Of a stretch of 64,000 nucleotides of DNA, positions 54,101-64,000 are shown one piece after another. Position 1 is the first letter of the stretch. Every line of letters begins with the position of its first letter. Origin of the DNA: Phoenix dactylifera (taxonomy: Eukaryota; Streptophyta; Magnoliopsida; Arecales; Arecaceae). The stretch spans positions 22,384,899-22,448,898 of the forward strand of contig NC_052394.1 in the NCBI RefSeq assembly GCF_009389715.1, in the 5' to 3' direction. Position numbers and translations under genes: made by a program. The notes under the pieces were generated by a model. It made no database searches, was not told where the DNA came from, and worked only from the letters and a program-made list of their open reading frames with translations.

Positions 54101-55435
54101 GACGTTTAACTGGTCGCTCATTAGGTGCCAACTCTCCAGAGTTAGCAGATGCAGGTCTGCTGTGATGAGCTACCTGATTGTCCACTTTCCGGTTATGCTG
54201 CTCCCACTGATCATCTTGAGAACCTGTAACTCTTTCTTTATTTTGAATCACTGATTTCTTCTGAGCAAGTTCATTTTCTCGTATAGCAATTTCATGGCGT
54301 AAAGTTTCCAAGCTGTGATCTGCTAAATTCATATCTCGAACATGCCCATGTGCCTGGCTTGCGGAAGTCCTAGTGGCAGCAATATGCATTTGAGTGCGAG
54401 AATCCTTGGCAGCTGAAGAGGCTACTGGATGCCTAAAACTGGCATTACTGTTTTTGGCATAAGATGAGCTGGATGCACGGCTTACAGATCCTTTCTTTGA
54501 CACCAGTTGATTTGTTGCCGGCTGGGGTACTTTTGGTCGTATCTGCAATTGTGTCATCGACATTTTATATTTATCTCTTCTTATTGCATTATCTTTTCTT
54601 TCTGCAGTTGTTTCTGTTTTAGACTCTCCAGAGTCACTTCCACTGTCATCATCTGAAAAGCTTATCACAAGGTTATCATCAGACCCTTTCTTTTGCCAAG
54701 AAAAAGTTCGGCTGTTCCTGGACTCAAATGGCAAATGTTTCGCCTTAAAATTTTTACTATAATTTCGTGTTTTCAATGTCTGAAGTTGCCTATTAGCTAG
54801 GCTCAAACTACTACCTGAAAAAACAGAAACAGCAATGAAAAGAAAAAATAGACCCTCGAGTTGATCTGAATTAACATTAGCGGCCAAATCAAACATTTAA
54901 CACATGCTGCAGATTCTATTATTGACACAAAATGAAACAATTCCAACAGGAGAAGACCTTTGTTTACTCCAGCTCAAAAATACAAAACAGCCCAGTTAGA
55001 AGATACCCAAGTTTTGAAACTCTCGAGTTGTTGTGAACCCAAGTTTTCAGTAGGAGTGTAATTTCATGAAGACATCAAAAAAGAAAAAAGAAAAAAGAAA
55101 AGAAAAAAGCCACAACATTACAGCTATGGACACTTAAGTTCAGAAGATATAGTCATAGGCACCGTCAAAAAGGAAAGTGGAGACTGGAGAGATGTTATGA
55201 AAAGAGCAAGACAAGAATGTGAAAGCAAATATCAGAGGGCTTATGTCATCAATCAACAGAGAAAATTACAACAAAACAATAATCCATGCATCTGCCATAA
55301 AAACTCCTTTCAATGTAGCATGGTTCTAAACTTACCGCTTTTGAAACTTTTAGCAAGACTACTTTGTGACAAGCTATGAACAGGCTCTATCAACATTGTG
55401 CTGGCAAATGGAGCAGCTGAACAAGTTGGCAATTC
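39172..55435 (-). CDS. ZFC3H1/Red1-like zinc-finger protein, 5' end missing
   Basis: Plant homologue of animal ZFC3H1, a scaffold linking the nuclear exosome helicase MTR4 to polyadenylated RNA. Minus-strand exons: 55435-55336, 54814-53652, 49545-49363, 49269-48330, 44440-43913, 43836-43505, 42840-42748, 42577-42452, 40956-39172. All are GT-AG and the phases join, giving 1749 residues to TAG at 39172. Order along the protein: acidic NLVISFSDDDSGSDSGES; disordered Ser-rich part with basic RPVKRLKLNEH, a likely nuclear signal; coiled coil near residues 502-570 (LLELEELHDKELEEAQELRR); the zf-C3H1 finger at 43974-44027, Cys-x7-Cys-x4-Cys-x3-His, in DPFWPFCMFELRGKC; then HAT/TPR-like helical repeats to the end. 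No ATG-bearing first exon was found to the right, so the N-terminus lies beyond 64000 or in an exon I missed. The 49546-53651 and 44441-48329 introns, each about 4 kb, hold mobile elements. Confidence 0.93.
45127..45352 (+). mobile_element. Possible TRIM-like miniature retroelement
   Basis: Two similar stretches of about 52-54 bp (45127-45178 and 45299-45352) share GCTTAAGCT(T/G)TTGGGG(T/G)C and GTTRCTTAAYA, and start TGTT. The second ends in CA. Directly after the first comes GATATTAGAGCTC, close to the plant primer-binding site TGGTATCAGAGC for initiator tRNA-Met. Total length is about 226 bp with no coding frame. There is no good polypurine tract or target duplication, so the call is tentative. 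Confidence 0.4.
46435..46578 (-). mobile_element. GTACC-rich dispersed element, copy 1
   Basis: The right end, read on the minus strand, is CAAGGTTTGCTATCTCGGTA, nearly the same as the copy at 56961. The interior is made of TGGTACC / CTCGGTA / GTACCAAG words. The left boundary is uncertain and no target duplication was found. Confidence 0.5.
50827..51854. mobile_element. Non-autonomous hAT element nested in the transposase relic
   Basis: The element spans 50835-51846 with ends TAAGGATGCAAATGGGTCAG and, inverted, TAGGGGTGCACATGGGTCGG (four differences in 20). CCAACAGC at 50827-50834 and CCAGCAGC at 51847-51854 form the 8-bp target duplication expected for hAT, with one mismatch. Subterminal regions of about 300 bp on each side are packed with ACCCG / CGGGT pentamers in both orientations. 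The centre, about 51170-51600, lacks these words and looks like unrelated sequence. Confidence 0.85.
51170..51600 (+). other. Unique core of the hAT element, possible captured gene fragment
   Basis: Unlike the flanking ACCCG-rich arms, this stretch looks genic. An ATG at about 51428 opens MEGAAVAATAVSIPGGLRIR, an Ala/Val/Ser-rich frame like an N-terminal targeting sequence, continuing to a stop at about 51526. I do not recognise the source gene. Confidence 0.3.
53251..53310 (-). mobile_element. GTACC-rich dispersed element, copy 2 (fragment)
   Basis: Read on the minus strand it begins CAAGGTCCGCCAAACCAGTA, like the start of the 57314 element, and continues with GTACTGGTCAATGGTATGGT words. 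It is short and probably truncated. Confidence 0.5.
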
Positions 55436-56956
55436 CTAAAGTAGATGACAGAGAAGAGAAAAATGTCAATAGTAGGATATATTCAGAACCTCACGAGCTT
55501 TCAGTTGAATTATAGGAGCAAGAACTGCAAGTAAGCCAACAATTACATTAATCTAGGATATATTGAGTAAAAAAAATAACGTACTCCAAATAGCACCATG
55601 AAAAGTTAATCATTCAAAAACAGAGGTTTTGATCTTTTAAGACAAGGCAAATACAAGCATGACAGCAGTGGAAATCATGAGTCATAACATAACCAAAGGG
55701 CAAGTACATCATTGTAATATTCCAAACTCAAATAAACTTTAATTTTAAGACAACTTTTCCAGCAATCAGCCAAGCATCAAGTTCCCAGTTACTTACAGAA
55801 CCTCTTTCATAATCAATACACTAAATTGAGAAGCAGTTTTCTAAGAACTTGCAGTTTTCTAAGCTGCATAGCTATCTTTCAAAGGATTGTTATTTCCAAA
55901 TATGACAACTGTAGAAGAGAAATGAGTATCATTGCACAGACAGTACTGGGTCACACATTACTGAAATTGCATTATTGTTTCTCAATAATTTCATACTGAC
56001 ATTCCAAGTAAAATTTCACAGATTCAATGGTCCATTCAATTAATAAACCGCATGCCAATAGTAAGTTATTGAAGCAGAATAAAAATCATCAAGCCCATCA
56101 AATGACTTTTCGAACATCATCGATGTCATTTTCTTTTCTATTACTGAAAGATTCTTGTGTTCCTTCAGTACCAAGTTGCTCAAATTGGAGATGATATTCC
56201 ACAAAACCAAACACTCGCAAAGCCCAGGGGTAAACTGTCACTTTCATGGGAAAAAGGTTTCAACCCACTACCATCCATGCCACATCAAAGACAGCACAGA
56301 ATGAGCATTGATTCATCACATGTGAAGCAATGGAAGCATGGATTTGCAAATTATCAACATAATGTTCCTAATGACCAAATGTGATAATTGTCCGTCCACA
56401 CAATTTAACTAAAGGTAACTTTAAAGGCAAAGAATGTATCACATTATTCTTTCCTCCTCAAGAATGATGTAAATGTTCCCCAACAAAGATACAACCACAA
56501 ATAGCATTTTAAGTACTAATCCCTACCACATGGTGCAAGGCATACCATTCGAGACATGGTCGGGCACCAATATAGTACAGAGGCTCTATACACCCTTATA
56601 CTAACACATGATATCAATGTTGTGCCAACTCCAACAATCACTATGTATCAATGCAAGAACGTAGTATATTGTACTTGTACCTTTATGGAGCCTAATATCG
56701 AGGCTTATAATATTGGCCACAAAGATCAACTTCATGCTTGAGATTGACCCTCTTGTCAACCCGCCCAAACTATTAGAACTCTTTTCACTTGTCTCTAACC
56801 TCATTAGCTATAGTTCTTGCAAACACTATTCAGTTCATCTCCCTTGATCTAACATCTATTTCTTGATGCTTATAATTTCCTCTCTATTAAATATCTTTAT
56901 TCCTAATCTCCAATATAACTCAAGCACAAATTATACCAATGTCTTATGAATACTCT
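55436..56956. other. Upstream side of the zinc-finger gene, mostly unrecognised
   Basis: Either a large intron or the 5' flank of the minus-strand gene. Apart from the open frame at 56157-56384 nothing gene-like was seen. A low-complexity GAAAAAAG patch near 55078-55110 lies in the intron just to the left. Confidence 0.4.
56157..56384 (+). other. Exon-like open frame of unknown origin
   Basis: I do not recognise this. A splice-acceptor-like TGTGTTCCTTCAG precedes 56169, followed by about 71 codons of normal-looking composition (YQVAQIGDDIPQNQTLAKPR onward, including GKLSLSWEKGFNPLP) and a TGA at 56382. It lies on the plus strand, opposite the zinc-finger gene. It may be the relic of a last exon or a captured gene fragment. 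No partner exon was found. Confidence 0.25.
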
Positions 56957-56960
56957 TAAC

Positions 56961-57190
56961 CAAGGTTTGCAATCTCGGTACTGATACCATACCAATATGT
57001 TACCAGTTCAGTATGGTATGTATTGAGATAGTGCCTGACTCTTCTTTATCACTTTTTATCATTGTACCTCCAAAAATCAGGCGGTACAGGTCGGTATCAT
57101 TTGGTATGCATCCCAATTTAGGGTGATACCAAATGGTATGGTACGATTCGGGTTGATACAAGTCAATACAGGATGGTTCAGAGCCTTTAC
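56961..57190 (+). mobile_element. GTACC-rich dispersed element, copy 3
   Basis: Starts CAAGGTTTGCAATCTCGGTA and carries GATACCATACC, GGTATGGTA, GGCGGTACAGGTCGGTATC and similar words in both orientations. The right end is not defined. Confidence 0.55.
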
Positions 57191-57305
57191 CAACCTGAAT
57201 GATGTTTTTATGCCATTTCCAACACGGTACAAGTCAGTACGCCCTGAAACGAGCAATTTGGAGCAGTAGGACAGACATTGCTACTAACCATGCTTCCATC
57301 ATTTG

Positions 57306-57873
57306 CTCCAAATCAAGGTCCGTCGTACCGGTATCGGTCGGCGTACCAGTGGCCGGCCGGACCGGTACGGTACCGATCCGGTCCGGTACATACCGGCCGG
57401 TACCGCGAGCCAGACATTTGGATTTTTTTTTAAATATTGTCTATGTTGGATCTTAAATTAAGTGAAGATTGATGTCTTTTTATTGCTTTTTTCATGATTT
57501 TTGATGTTTTTATGTTTAAATTTAGGGTTGAAATTTGAATTTTCTTTCTTTCCTGAAAGAAAGAAGTGGTCGGAGGCCACTTCTTCCTTTCCCATAAAAA
57601 AAAAAGCTGTGGCCGATAGGCCACAGTTTTTTTTTTTTTTTTTTGAAAGAAGTGGCCCGTGGCCACTTCTTTGGGAAACCACGCGCCACGCGGTGGTTAT
57701 AAAAACCACAGCGCCTCGCGCTGTGGTTCATAAAAAAAAATCGTACCAGTGTGAACCGGCCGGTATGAGCTCCGTACCGGCCGGTTCGGCTAAAAGAACC
57801 GGGAGATACCGGATTTCTTGTGGTTCCGGTACCAGTCTAGGACCGGATCGGTACGGCATTCCATGCTCCAAAT
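57306..57873. mobile_element. hAT-like GTACCGG element with a hairpin array
   Basis: CTCCAAAT occurs at 57306-57313 and 57866-57873; the match extends to TGCTCCAAAT if the element ends 2 bp earlier. This brackets a 552-bp element with ends CAAGGTCCGTCGTACCG and, inverted, CATGGAATGCCGTACCG (12 of 17 match). An 8-bp duplication and CA-starting ends suggest hAT. GTACCGG/CCGGTAC words dominate both outer arms. The middle holds a series of inverted repeats at 57357-57386, 57555-57591, 57607-57626, 57646-57672, 57677-57698, 57704-57728 and 57753-57787. No coding capacity is evident; the frames on both strands are shadows of the palindromes. Confidence 0.75.
57544..57728. repeat. Cassette of consecutive short hairpins
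   Basis: 57555-57591: 17-nt arms with one mismatch and one G-T, GGA loop. 57607-57626: CTGTGGCC-GATA-GGCCACAG, extended by A10 on the left and T18 on the right. 57646-57672: AAAGAAGTGGCC-CGT-GGCCACTTCTTT, perfect. 57677-57698: AACCACGCG-CCA-CGCGGTGGTT with one bulge. 57704-57728: AACCACAGCGC-CTC-GCGCTGTGGTT, perfect. An alternative hairpin, CTTTCTTTC-CT-GAAAGAAAG, starts at 57544. Stems share a GTGGCC/GGCCAC or ACCAC/GTGGT core, so they may be related by duplication. Confidence 0.9.
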
Positions 57874-59169
57874 AGTGCCCTTATGCCACCCATCATCATC
57901 AAATTATCCACCTGGATCATTGCTTTAGCCACTTCAATAGTTTTTCTATTTATAGAGCCTTCTCTTGAACAAATTTCAGCTATGGTGTTGCACTGATGCT
58001 AAAAGCTACAACAGTCTTCACAAGTAATGGTCATAAATTCCAATTCATTTCATATCATTCTTCTCAGCAAAAACCATTTCTTGATTTTCTGAAGAAGTTA
58101 AATGTATCTCAACTACAACAGCAAGGGTGCTATGATGTCTTTAGTTAACGAGACTAATTGCCAAACAATTCTTTTAACATTCTCATATCATCAATAAAAT
58201 AGTTCCCCGCACTCTAATTTTCTTTAAGATTGCATATGTAACTGCATAACAACTTAGGAGTGTAATAGCCAATATCAACAAGGTTTTATAAATCGAATTT
58301 TTAAGCCCTGAGAAGTTTTTAATTTTAGCAAATCTTCGGCGTACTTAATCTTACGACCCTAACCAATAGACAAGAAATGCGTGGGAATTAAAAATGTGTA
58401 AGGCTTAGGTGACCAAGTAGATAACAGATCATCACACTCCGCAGCCCATGTCCCCGGCAGCCTGCACTATGGAAGCTCTCACTTTGGTGTGGGTAGCCCA
58501 TTCCATGTGACAGTTTTCACTCTAGGACAATTAAATGGCCCTTTCTGTTAGTCGCCACACAATGGTTGTTCTCGGACAACCAAGTAGTCCTTTCCATATG
58601 GCAGTTGCGCTCTAGTCAAGCCTCTCACACTACACTTTTTTCTCCACCATGTAGCCCTCCACATAGGTCAAGCCTGCCTAGCTGTTAAAGATGAATTAGA
58701 CCTAGGTCTTAACTAGGTATGTAACACTTACCCCATCACCATAGAAAGGTCCAACCATTTGAAAAAATGTATGTCTAGTAGTGACAATAGCACACCCTAA
58801 ACATGAATCCAAGCTATATGGTATCCTAATCCAAAAACATGAAACTGCCATCAAGCATTGAGAAAATGACTTTTTCCCTCCTATTTAATAAGCAAGAGAA
58901 GTTGAAACCTATTTATAGAACATTTGTGAAAATTAAAAAGTAAATGTTTTGTTCAATGCTCACTGACAAATATCCTTGTTCCTTTCATGCAATAGACTAA
59001 TCACCCCACTTATGAAATTTTGCTACAACGGGCATCATTCACTATCTCATTGACAGTCAAAGTTATTACTTAAAATTTGACATAAACACACTATGTCAGC
59101 AATATATTAATCGAATTAGCTGTTGCATAGGGCACACAATATAAGGACATTTGATTACACTAAAACTGA
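57874..59169. other. Intergenic or intronic DNA, nothing recognised
   Basis: No gene-like frame on either strand. A moderately GC-rich stretch at about 58430-58690 may be old repeat material, but I could not define ends. Confidence 0.4.
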
Positions 59170-59345
59170 ACCACATTACCCAGTTACTGTCCCGATAATC
59201 CAGGGTCCTAGGAGGGGCAAATTGAGGCAAGCCTAACCAACGACACTTTTTTGGCAGAAAGTGACTGTCCAAGGACTAAAACACATGCCATTGCGCTTGT
59301 CAACCCAAGCTTTTTACCACTGCAGCAAGCAATGACCCCTTAAAC
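59170..59345 (-). mobile_element. Probable decayed tRNA-derived SINE
   Basis: Read on the minus strand it has a head like AGGGGTCATTGCTTGCTGCA with GTGG, then a decayed B-box region, then the body TAGGCTTGCCTCAATTTGCC with CCTCCTAGGACCCTGG and CGGGA. That body resembles the plant Au-like SINE 3' part. No target duplication was found. Confidence 0.4.
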
Positions 59346-60365
59346 CTAAAACGTTTTGTATATTCAACAAATAAAATAAGTAGATAACTCTTTCTAGCAG
59401 GATTACATATACTTATACCATCTCAGATAGCAATTGAAATGCATTTATCGAGCCAGTTGTTGCTTGGATTACAAGTAAGTGATTACTAACTTGATTAGCC
59501 AAATAAACAAAATACTAAAAGGTTTGTTTCTTAAAAAAACCTTGTGTATCAATTTAAGTAGAATCATAAGAAAACTCTTTATACCAGAAATCATGCACTC
59601 ATACCTTTCTAAAAATAGCAATATATATACCTCACAATACCACCAAAACTTGCCTGCTATATCTAAAAACTAAATAACCTAAAATGCTCATGATTTAGAT
59701 TAGACTCAACAAAGGGTTCTAGGTGGACTTTTTTTAATAAGTACAAAACCTGGATTGTCTAAAATTTCTTGTGGTTTAATTAACTCTCTAAATGATATTA
59801 CAAAAGCAAAAAAAAGTATAATCCCAATAAACAACTCATTATTAAAGATAACACATGAAAGTTCATACTCTACGATGTCAACTATCATATTGTGTCCATA
59901 GCATCTTCAAAGACTGACAGCATGCTTCATCCCCTTATCTCCACTCTCTCCAGAACAAACACAAACTAGTTATGCAAAAAAGGTAAGAGAAATTAAAACT
60001 ATACATTCAAAGACACATGAGCAATTAGATAAAGTTTAAATTATACACCTTCCATAAATAAAAGATAAGATAAGAAGATAATCATTTATATAAGACTTCC
60101 AACAAAAATTCAGCCTTGAGTTGATGTCGTCCATTAGAACTATTGCAATTTCATCATGCCACATCAAACATATATCTAGCAAGATTGGTGTCATTAATAA
60201 TAACAAAGAGTGGCTGAATGAATTCATAGAAAAAGAAATAGAAAGAAAACAGTCTAACACCCTATAGTGGCCCATGGGTAATGTAATAAGAAGGATGCTC
60301 GATTGCTGATACATTATAAATATGTTAAAAGAACCTGAGTAACTTATAATGGTGAAAGGATTGAC
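59346..60365. other. AT-rich DNA, nothing recognised
   Basis: Short minus frames at 59706-59888 and 60036-60314 are AT-rich translations without family resemblance. Confidence 0.45.
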
Positions 60366-60992
60366 AAAAGCCCTTTTCGGATGGTACTAGAAAGAATGGC
60401 AGATCATGAATGAATACCCATTATTGGAATGGGATTTCCTATAATGGAACACCCATGTCACTGCTATTTTAGCATTCGGACAAGCCAAGAATTTTGTATT
60501 CTGGACATAGTTTTTCGAATTTTACAAATGGGGTAGGCATTAGCAGAGGCCGTACAGCATAAAAGACTTGAAGAAGGGAGATGCACTTAAGAGGATCAAG
60601 TACATGGAGCACTTTTTTCCTCAAACTAAAACTTTAATTATCTACCCACACTTATTATGCAAGTCCAGATTTTTGAGGATGCACCACCCAAGAATTGAAC
60701 TAGAACCTCTATTTGCTAAGTAGAGAGGTGTGACCACTAGGGCAAGCCCCACTTAAGAGCCACCTCTTAATGTTACATTCATGAAGAATCCAGGAATGAA
60801 ATTACAAGGAGTTGGGCTAGCAATGAGATGCCCGGGGGCTCTTTCTTCCACCTTGAATGGCCCATTGGGATTAATTTTTGTAGACTATGATGCCCCAAAT
60901 GAAGGAATGAGGCAGAACGACCAACTGATTCCCATCCTATAACTCCCAATTTCCTAACTCTCATTTCCAACCATCAAAAGCACCGTAAGGGA
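60366..60992. mobile_element. Probable MITE remnant containing a nested SINE
   Basis: The left end, GCCCTTTTCGGATGGTA, and the reverse complement of the right end, GTGCTTTTGATGGTTGG, form imperfect inverted ends. The interior has the GGAATGGGATT / GGGAATCAG-type words common in Tourist-like elements. The interior halves are not well matched and no target duplication was fixed. A SINE interrupts it at 60584-60759. Confidence 0.4.
60584..60759 (-). mobile_element. Short tRNA-derived SINE with 10-bp target duplication
   Basis: CACTTAAGAG at 60584-60593 and 60750-60759 flanks a 156-bp insert. On the minus strand it starts GGGCTTGCCCTAGTGGTCAC (A-box-like) and then has AGAGGTTCTAGTTCAATTCT (B-box-like), the expected order for a polymerase III promoter. 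There is no clean poly(A) tail; the 3' end is GTACTTGATC with an A6 tract about 20 bp inside. Confidence 0.7.
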
Positions 60993-61204
60993 TGAACATG
61001 TGAGGAAAGTTTTAAAAAACCAAAATCAGTTCTCTTATGAAGTTGTAGTACAATATGAGGCTTGTCAAATTAATATTTGAGAGTTCAAGAAGACATGGAG
61101 CATATCACAATTGTAATTTTCCAAAAATTCTTCGTCTTTAAAAAGGGCAAGTATTGTGCAAATGTAAGTTGTCCAGATTTGTGATGATAAATGGGAATAA
61201 AGTT

Positions 61205-61370
61205 TGTCACACCAATCAATACCGTACCATACCAAGTGTACCATAGTACCTAACCAGGATGCAGTCTTGTGCCATACCAACACTCAGTACACCTCCCTTT
61301 CTTGTACCATACTGTGTACCGACACTATAATATGATGGTACCAGTACGGGGTCCGATATCGAGATGGAAT
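61205..61370. mobile_element. GTACC-rich dispersed element, copy 5
   Basis: Dense ACCGTACC, CCATACCAAG, TGTACCATA, GGTACCAGTACGG and GATATCGAGATGG words, as in the other copies. Boundaries are uncertain. Confidence 0.5.
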
Positions 61371-64000
61371 ACACAAAGGAATCTCATTGGCAGTCGTAAT
61401 CCATCGGCTGAGTTTGGAAGGAAGGAATTGAGGATGAGTTACGATCACTTGTAGAGGTTGTTGACTGCTTATAGCGAAAAGGTACTATGACAAGTTAATC
61501 GATACTTAACAAAAATGCAATGAGTAAGAAGAGAGGTTTGATCTTTTATGGCAGCCAACTATCATGGCCATGCACCATTAATGATTTGCTAATCTATAAT
61601 TGTCACTGATAGATACTTATAAATCATTTTTTATATCATTGCAATTTCATTGTGTGACTCAACATATTGACAAAAGATATTGACCTTAAGGGAGCGTGTA
61701 TATCAAAATATGTGTGCTTAACAATTCCTTTTGCACAATGTGTATCAAAAGCAACTCCACAGCAATCAGCTAAGTATCGATTCCTTTTAACTCTCCCTAT
61801 AACATCAAAACTTAGAAATGATCTGTTTGAGCCTTTAACACAACCTTAATCAGGTTAAAAGGCAGGTTATTTCTCATTATTGAGCTTCACATCCAACCTG
61901 GCCACATCTTTCCCACTGACAACAAGATATGCATAGAGGGACTGTGTTTATTCGTATTAGTAATAGGATATGCATTATTCTCATTATCAGTATAAATTAC
62001 CACACGTTCGGCTTTTCTTGAACGAATTTCATGATCTCCCATCGACTTCTAACTTTAGTAAATTATAAGCTCATACCCATTCTAAGGTACGAACAAAGTT
62101 GTTACAGCCATTACTTATGCCTGTGTTCTTCATTCATCTCCAGCCCCCCATTTGGCAGCCTATATAAAATGAAATGCAAGGAGGATCACAAATCCTGCAT
62201 CATGAAAAAGAATTTGAATGCCAAACTAGGAGGCAGGAAATTAGGCCTGCAACACTTCCCACTTCCCTGCCCAATAGCTTGCATAATTTGCAGGATGGAA
62301 CAATCAAATAGCTAAAAGACAATGAAATTCTAAAGCAGCAAAGTTCCAAGTGGTCACCAAGATTACCCACTATTGATTCATGAGAACCTCATTTGCAACT
62401 CGCAGATCATTCACATGTAATAAGCTTACCTCTCTTGCACCATCTTAGCATTAAAAAATCAAAAATGAAATTTAAAATCATCATCATAGATATGATAAAT
62501 TTTGAAGAAGTCAGGTGCTAGATCTGAAACAATAAATTTCAGATCTTAATTCTCTAGGGTTTGGGAACACTCTCACAACCCAGTAGCACAAATCCTCAAG
62601 ATGACTACTAAAGAATCTTCAACAAATGTATCTGATAGAAGTTTAAATAGATTTATACTCAAAATTTTGAAATTTCAGCAGAAGCTTTCCCTCTGACACA
62701 AAACCTAAGTATCAGCCCTGTCACCATTCTTTCCTAAATCAGTTCCCCAAGAGTCACATTTAAAAATATACTGGATCTAGTCCAAATGGTCTGAAAATGA
62801 AAAGAAATGGAGAATAAAGTGTCTGATTGGGGCCATCAGCCACTTATGTCGTCCCCAAAATGCCCCATCCACATCATGCATATTTTCGAACAAATGACCC
62901 AAATATCCAACTTCTCACAACTTTCGAAGTGTCACATAATAATCAAGTCCTATCTCCCATGGTTCAGACTCATTTGCACCCAACCTACTAAAGTTGGCCA
63001 TCCTTGTTTTAGTTTGTGGTTAATGAGGACCGCAACTTAAGATGCTTAGTAAATTGATATCTTTTGATGGCCTTGACCTAATACTTGACCAAAGAAATGC
63101 TTACATTTCAGATTGAGAGAATCCGAAGCCTATCTTATATAGTTAGGAAAAAAAATATCAACACTACATCCAATGACGAATTAAAAAAATATGAATGAAC
63201 ACTTAAAACATCAAAACCTTAAATCTAGGGTGACTCACACCAAGACAGGCCAAACCTAACTCTACCAGTAATTTAGGTCATGTTGGACCAACGTATACTT
63301 GTATACAATATAGTATAGAAAAAATGGCACCCTTTTTCAGGTTTGTTGTCCCCCATTTTGAAGGATCAAGCAACCAAGACAACCCAAAACCAACGATTCA
63401 CCCCTAACCTAACTCGTACCATAATATGGCTCCCATCCCAATACAATAGCCTCCAAAATCATAGGATAGGTCTATGATTAAAATCCTATCAAGATACAAA
63501 TGGGATCAAATTACCCAAAGGCATCAGACTGGGCCACATAGAATAATTAAATTATGTCAATAGTCATGCTCAACCTACAACACACAGAGAGAGAGAGAGA
63601 GAGAGAGATTAAATTTAAAGGTGTTGAGCTAGCTTGAAATACAATTTTGTTTATTCCAGAATTTTGAAGGGAGAAAGAGAGTGTGATGTAGATCCTTCTA
63701 TCAAGAAAGATAAAACATATGAGCCAGGTTATTTCTTTTAAAAGAGATTTGGCAAGTTTATCAGCATCGTAAGCTATCTGTACTGTGAATTTATTTTTGG
63801 ACCGAAGGCATATGACTTAACTGCCTATAACCACGGCCATCTTCTCCCGTGGTTGAAGCACAAATCCTGCGCTTCGAATATAGGGATATGACCGCTTAAC
63901 TTTCCTCAGATTTTTCCATTCCAGATGGTGAGGATGGGAGAGGAATTGGCGTGTCTCTAATTCTTTTGACATAAAAACATATGCGATCCGAGCCATTAAG
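61371..64000. other. Window end, no confident gene
   Basis: AT-rich with a (GA)n tract at about 63585-63609. On the minus strand, 64000-63901 is open and reads RIRDTPIPLPSSPSGMEKSE before a stop; too short to assign. The first exon of the zinc-finger gene was not found here. Confidence 0.45.

Noticed and set aside
57430..57875. Several overlapping frames on both strands
   Set aside because: They arise from palindromic hairpins and A/T tracts in the hAT-like element.

Overview
This is nuclear DNA from a flowering plant. It has GT-AG introns, an ADF gene whose first coding exon is only the initiator ATG, a plant-type H2B with the histone octamer in its promoter, and decayed LINE, SINE, MITE and hAT elements. 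AGD7 has a GC-rich first exon followed by AT-rich later exons, and introns are long (up to about 4 kb), which suggests a non-grass monocot such as a palm. The species is inference.

Layout. 1-10.2 kb is AT-rich intergenic DNA with one possible small gene (1331-1561), two copies of one tRNA-derived SINE, an old MITE, a long (TA)n tract and a Tourist-like MITE ending about 365 bp before the next gene. 10.6-11.9 kb (+) is actin-depolymerizing factor (3 exons, 139 aa). 13.5-16.2 kb holds two LINE fragments on opposite strands, and 18.1-18.8 kb a large foldback repeat. 20.25-20.72 kb (+) is histone H2B (intronless, 154 aa). 21.46-29.28 kb (+) is an UNC93-like membrane protein (10 exons, 442 aa). 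31.49-36.0 kb (+) is an AGD7-type ARF-GAP (3 exons, 453 aa). 39.17-55.44 kb (-) is a ZFC3H1/Red1-like zinc-finger protein; nine exons giving 1749 residues are visible and the N-terminus is not. Its introns and 5' side hold an hAT transposase relic, an hAT MITE nested in that relic, a TRIM-like element, dispersed GTACC-rich elements and SINEs. 55.4-64 kb has no confident gene.

The genes are independent housekeeping genes (actin turnover, chromatin, membrane transport, vesicle traffic, nuclear RNA surveillance), with no operon or cluster logic. AGD7 and the zinc-finger gene converge.

The most unusual signal is in 57306-57873: a short element with a target duplication that carries seven successive perfect or near-perfect hairpins, some joined by A and T tracts. 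Also notable are a 62-bp plastid-type tRNA-Asp fragment with perfect 12-bp flanking repeats inside an AGD7 intron, and a nested hAT-in-hAT insertion whose centre may be captured gene sequence.
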